Origin: UBA1724 sp963632245
GTDB lineage: Bacteria > Verrucomicrobiota > Lentisphaeria > Oligosphaerales > Oligosphaeraceae
NCBI GenBank assembly: GCA_963632245.1
Contig: CAVGTF010000015.1
Span: 1 to 24,967, forward strand
Direction of reading: 5' to 3'
Length of the DNA: 24,967 nt
The translations under genes were made by a program, and so were the position numbers. The notes under the pieces were generated by a model. The model was given only the letters and a program-made list of their open reading frames with translations. It was not told the DNA's origin and searched no databases. Positions 23,230 through 24,967 of this stretch are shown here, one piece after another (the first letter of the stretch is position 1; each line of letters starts with the position of its first letter).

Positions 23230-24297
23230 TTACTTCCACTTGAAGACCATCTTCGCGAAGTAACTGGTCTCTAGGCGGCGCGCGTCGTCCACGACCTGGC
23301 TGTTGTATTCGTTGGAGATACCCACGCGGAGGCTCATGGGATACTGGAAGAGCACGGGGATGTCCAGGGAGGACTCGTGGAGGATACGGTAGTCGTGGAT
23401 GTCATCGAGGGAGGGCTGGTAGGTCAGGTCGGTGACGAGCTTGCCCCACTCCTGGATGTTGCGCTCGTAGTGGGCGGAGAACTGTCCACCCATGGCGTCG
23501 GAGTGGCTGCCGTCGGTGTATTTGCGGCTCTTGGCGGAGAGACCGGCGCGGACCCGCAGGCTGCTGACGGGATTCTCGAAGATGTAGTAACCGAAACCGG
23601 CGCCAACCTCTTCGCGGAGGCGCAAGCCGCTGGTGGTCTGCTGCTCAATTTCGCCGTTGGCATACCAGGTATAGGGGCTCTCGCAGATCTTGCGCTCGTA
23701 GTCAGTGCCCGCCAGGTATTTCTTGGTGTTGGTGTTGTGGTTCTCGCGGCCATACTGGGCGTTGGCGTAGAGCTTCCATTTGTCAATGGGACCAGAGAGG
23801 GTGGCTACCGTGCCGACGCCACCATTGAACTTCTCGGTATTGCCCGTCTTGCCGGCGATGTCAACCGAGAACTCGCCCTCCCAGGCACGCTTGGGAGGCA
23901 AGGTGGGATCCGCCATGCCGTCCAGCCACAAGTGCTCCACACTGCCCAAGGTCAGGGACAAAGGACCCTTCGCCGGAGCAGCCTCCGCAACCGGCGCTTC
24001 GGCAGGAGCGACGGCAGTCTCGGTGGTGACGGGGGTGGCTTCACGGGTGGTGATGCGGCCATCCACGCGCTGGCCATCCTTGGTGACCATGTGGACGGCG
24101 CCCTGGGTGTTCAGCTTCACAATGCGGTCGGCGGGAATCTTCAGGGTGCCCGCGAAATCGGTCTCCACGGTGGCGGTGCCGCCGGAGATGGTCTTCAGGG
24201 TGCCGTTGAGGACGGAGCCGTCATTGAGGACGATGCGGTCCGCCAGCAGGGGCAGCGCCAGGACAGAGATTGCGAGGAGAGACAGGAGTTTCTTCAT
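23230..24297 (-). CDS. DUF481 outer-membrane beta-barrel protein
   Basis: A 355-residue exported protein. Residues 1-19 are a signal peptide (MKKLLSLLAISVLALPLLA). Residues 20-65 are a small beta domain (R-I-V-L-N-D-G-S-V-L-N-G), often found before DUF481. An alanine/proline/threonine-rich linker covers about 85-110. The C-terminal part from about 135 onward is the DUF481 barrel, with the A-G-K-T-G-N-T-E element at about 148-155, alternating polar/hydrophobic strands and a final aromatic strand ending F-K-W-K. Relatives (YdiY type) are outer-membrane proteins, some salt-induced; the substrate, if any, is unknown. Its presence supports a Gram-negative envelope. It is bounded by hairpins at 24356-24378 and 23135-23194, so it is probably monocistronic. 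Confidence 0.87.
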   Translation of the reverse strand: MKKLLSLLAISVLALPLLADRIVLNDGSVLNGTLKTISGGTATVETDFAGTLKIPADRIVKLNTQGAVHMVTKDGQRVDGRITTREATPVTTETAVAPAEAPVAEAAPAKGPLSLTLGSVEHLWLDGMADPTLPPKRAWEGEFSVDIAGKTGNTEKFNGGVGTVATLSGPIDKWKLYANAQYGRENHNTNTKKYLAGTDYERKICESPYTWYANGEIEQQTTSGLRLREEVGAGFGYYIFENPVSSLRVRAGLSAKSRKYTDGSHSDAMGGQFSAHYERNIQEWGKLVTDLTYQPSLDDIHDYRILHESSLDIPVLFQYPMSLRVGISNEYNSQVVDDARRLETSYFAKMVFKWK

Positions 24298-24355
24298 GCT
24301 TGTGGGACCCGCTCTGGAAGGATCGGGCGTATTTTTGGGGGGCTATCAACAAAGG

Positions 24356-24378
24356 GGCCTCCCCGCCTGGGGGAGGCC
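24356..24378 (-). terminator. Hairpin terminator after the right-edge gene
   Basis: A perfect 9-pair GC-rich stem (GGCCTCCCC with GGGGAGGCC) has a 5-base loop and lies 24 bases past the stop of the right-edge gene. On the minus strand it is followed by CCTTTGTTG, a weak U tract. It probably separates that gene from the DUF481 gene, whose start is about 60 bases further on. Confidence 0.6.
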
Positions 24379-24402
24379 ATTTCGGAAAAGGGAGGTCTCG
24401 CG

Positions 24403-24967
24403 CTACTGCTGGAAGACGGCTTCCATTACGGTGATGCCATTCTCCTCGGCGTAGGAGATGTATTGCGACTGATGGAAGGAGAATGCGATGGTGAGGAGGA
24501 GCACCGCCATGGGCAGGACCAGCCGCTCCCAGGGGAAGCCGGTCTTGCGCTTGGAACACCAGAGCGCCGCCAGCGGAATGCCCAAGATCAGCGAGGTGCT
24601 CCAGATCATGGAGGCGCCTACGGCAATGATGCAACACAAAGAACAACCGATCATCCACCAGAGCCAGCGCTGGGAGTCGATGCGCGTGGCGCACAGGAGC
24701 GTCGCGTAGAGGAAGAGCGATGCGGCGATGATCCCCCGCATCTGCGGTTGGATCACCGATTCGATGCGGCTGGGCCAGATGGCGGAGAGCAAGGCGATCA
24801 AAAGGCAGATGTTCGCCGGCACCCGCAAGGTCCGCAGCAACAGCCAAAGCAGGGTGATCCTGCACAGGTGGCCAATTAGGCTGTGATAGCGGTAGAAGAC
24901 CGGCTTCCTGTAGCCCAGCACGAAATAGTCAATGGTCAGTGACGCATTGATGGTGGGTGTGTAGGGC
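24403..24967 (-). CDS. C-terminal part of a GT-C/TMTC-like membrane protein (partial)
   Basis: The frame is open to the right edge, so only the last 187 residues are seen. They contain about five hydrophobic spans. The stretch Y-H-S-L-I-G-H, then I-W-P-S-R-I-E-S-V-I, then an R-G and a hydrophobic span resembles the H-P-x-x-x-E-x-V region of TMTC-type O-mannosyltransferases and related bacterial GT-C proteins, where a gR-x-D/d-l-l-a motif follows. The upstream T-I-N-A-S-L-T-I-D-Y-F stretch fits the conserved loop before that region. TMTC relatives end in TPR repeats; here the protein stops at about 60 residues after the last clear span, so none is present. Start and full length are unknown. 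Confidence 0.6.
   Translation of the reverse strand, partial: PYTPTINASLTIDYFVLGYRKPVFYRYHSLIGHLCRITLLWLLLRTLRVPANICLLIALLSAIWPSRIESVIQPQMRGIIAASLFLYATLLCATRIDSQRWLWWMIGCSLCCIIAVGASMIWSTSLILGIPLAALWCSKRKTGFPWERLVLPMAVLLLTIAFSFHQSQYISYAEENGITVMEAVFQQ

Overview
The window is a GC-rich bacterial chromosome segment in which every supportable gene lies on the minus strand, so the cell reads it from right to left. Glycoside hydrolases of the GH106-like and GH2 types, a trace-similarity GH36-like protein, a membrane-bound Hanks-type kinase with an extracytoplasmic sensor, a tail-anchored FHA protein and a DUF481 outer-membrane protein together suggest a Gram-negative, glycan-degrading member of the PVC superphylum, most likely Verrucomicrobiota/Lentisphaerota. 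This placement is inferred from gene content; the window has no rRNA or other marker. Most start codons lack a recognisable Shine-Dalgarno sequence.

Layout in transcription order (high to low coordinates). At the right edge is the C-terminal part of a polytopic GT-C/TMTC-like membrane protein (24403-24967), followed by a terminator-like hairpin. Next come a DUF481 outer-membrane beta-barrel protein (23230-24297), a structured spacer (23135-23194) and a large U32-family protein resembling the 23S rRNA hydroxylation factor RlhA (20986-23082). A 500-base non-coding region (20486-20985) follows. It holds four adjacent hairpins, a 7-base tandem repeat, three G-rich direct repeats and an inverted repeat. 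It is the least explained part of the window.

Then comes a housekeeping run: an exported Sel1-repeat protein (19100-20485), panB (18220-19053), panC (17291-18154), a degenerate SDR/epimerase-like protein overlapping panC by 4 bases (16245-17294), and an RlmD-type rRNA uracil methyltransferase (14942-16174).

Next is a very tightly packed trio: a 970-residue-class Ser/Thr kinase with one membrane span and a Cache-like sensor (11968-14883), a PMT_2/ArnT-like GT-C glycosyltransferase (10077-11966) one base later, and a GH36-like protein whose catalytic motifs look lost (8563-10080), overlapping the glycosyltransferase by 4 bases. After a 151-base gap comes a glycan operon: a GH106-like enzyme (5382-8411), phosphatidylserine decarboxylase (4457-5365), a GH2 enzyme lacking its N-terminal sugar-binding domain (2023-4404) and a small CBM9-like protein (1315-1986). 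A tail-anchored FHA protein (588-1115) follows and ends at a strong tandem-hairpin terminator. A probable new gene starts at position 86 and runs off the left edge.

Working model (inference): the kinase senses an envelope or periplasmic ligand, and its co-translated neighbours modify or bind envelope glycans. The FHA protein could read phosphothreonine made by the kinase at the membrane. The glycoside hydrolases lack signal peptides, so they probably act on imported oligosaccharides in the cytoplasm.
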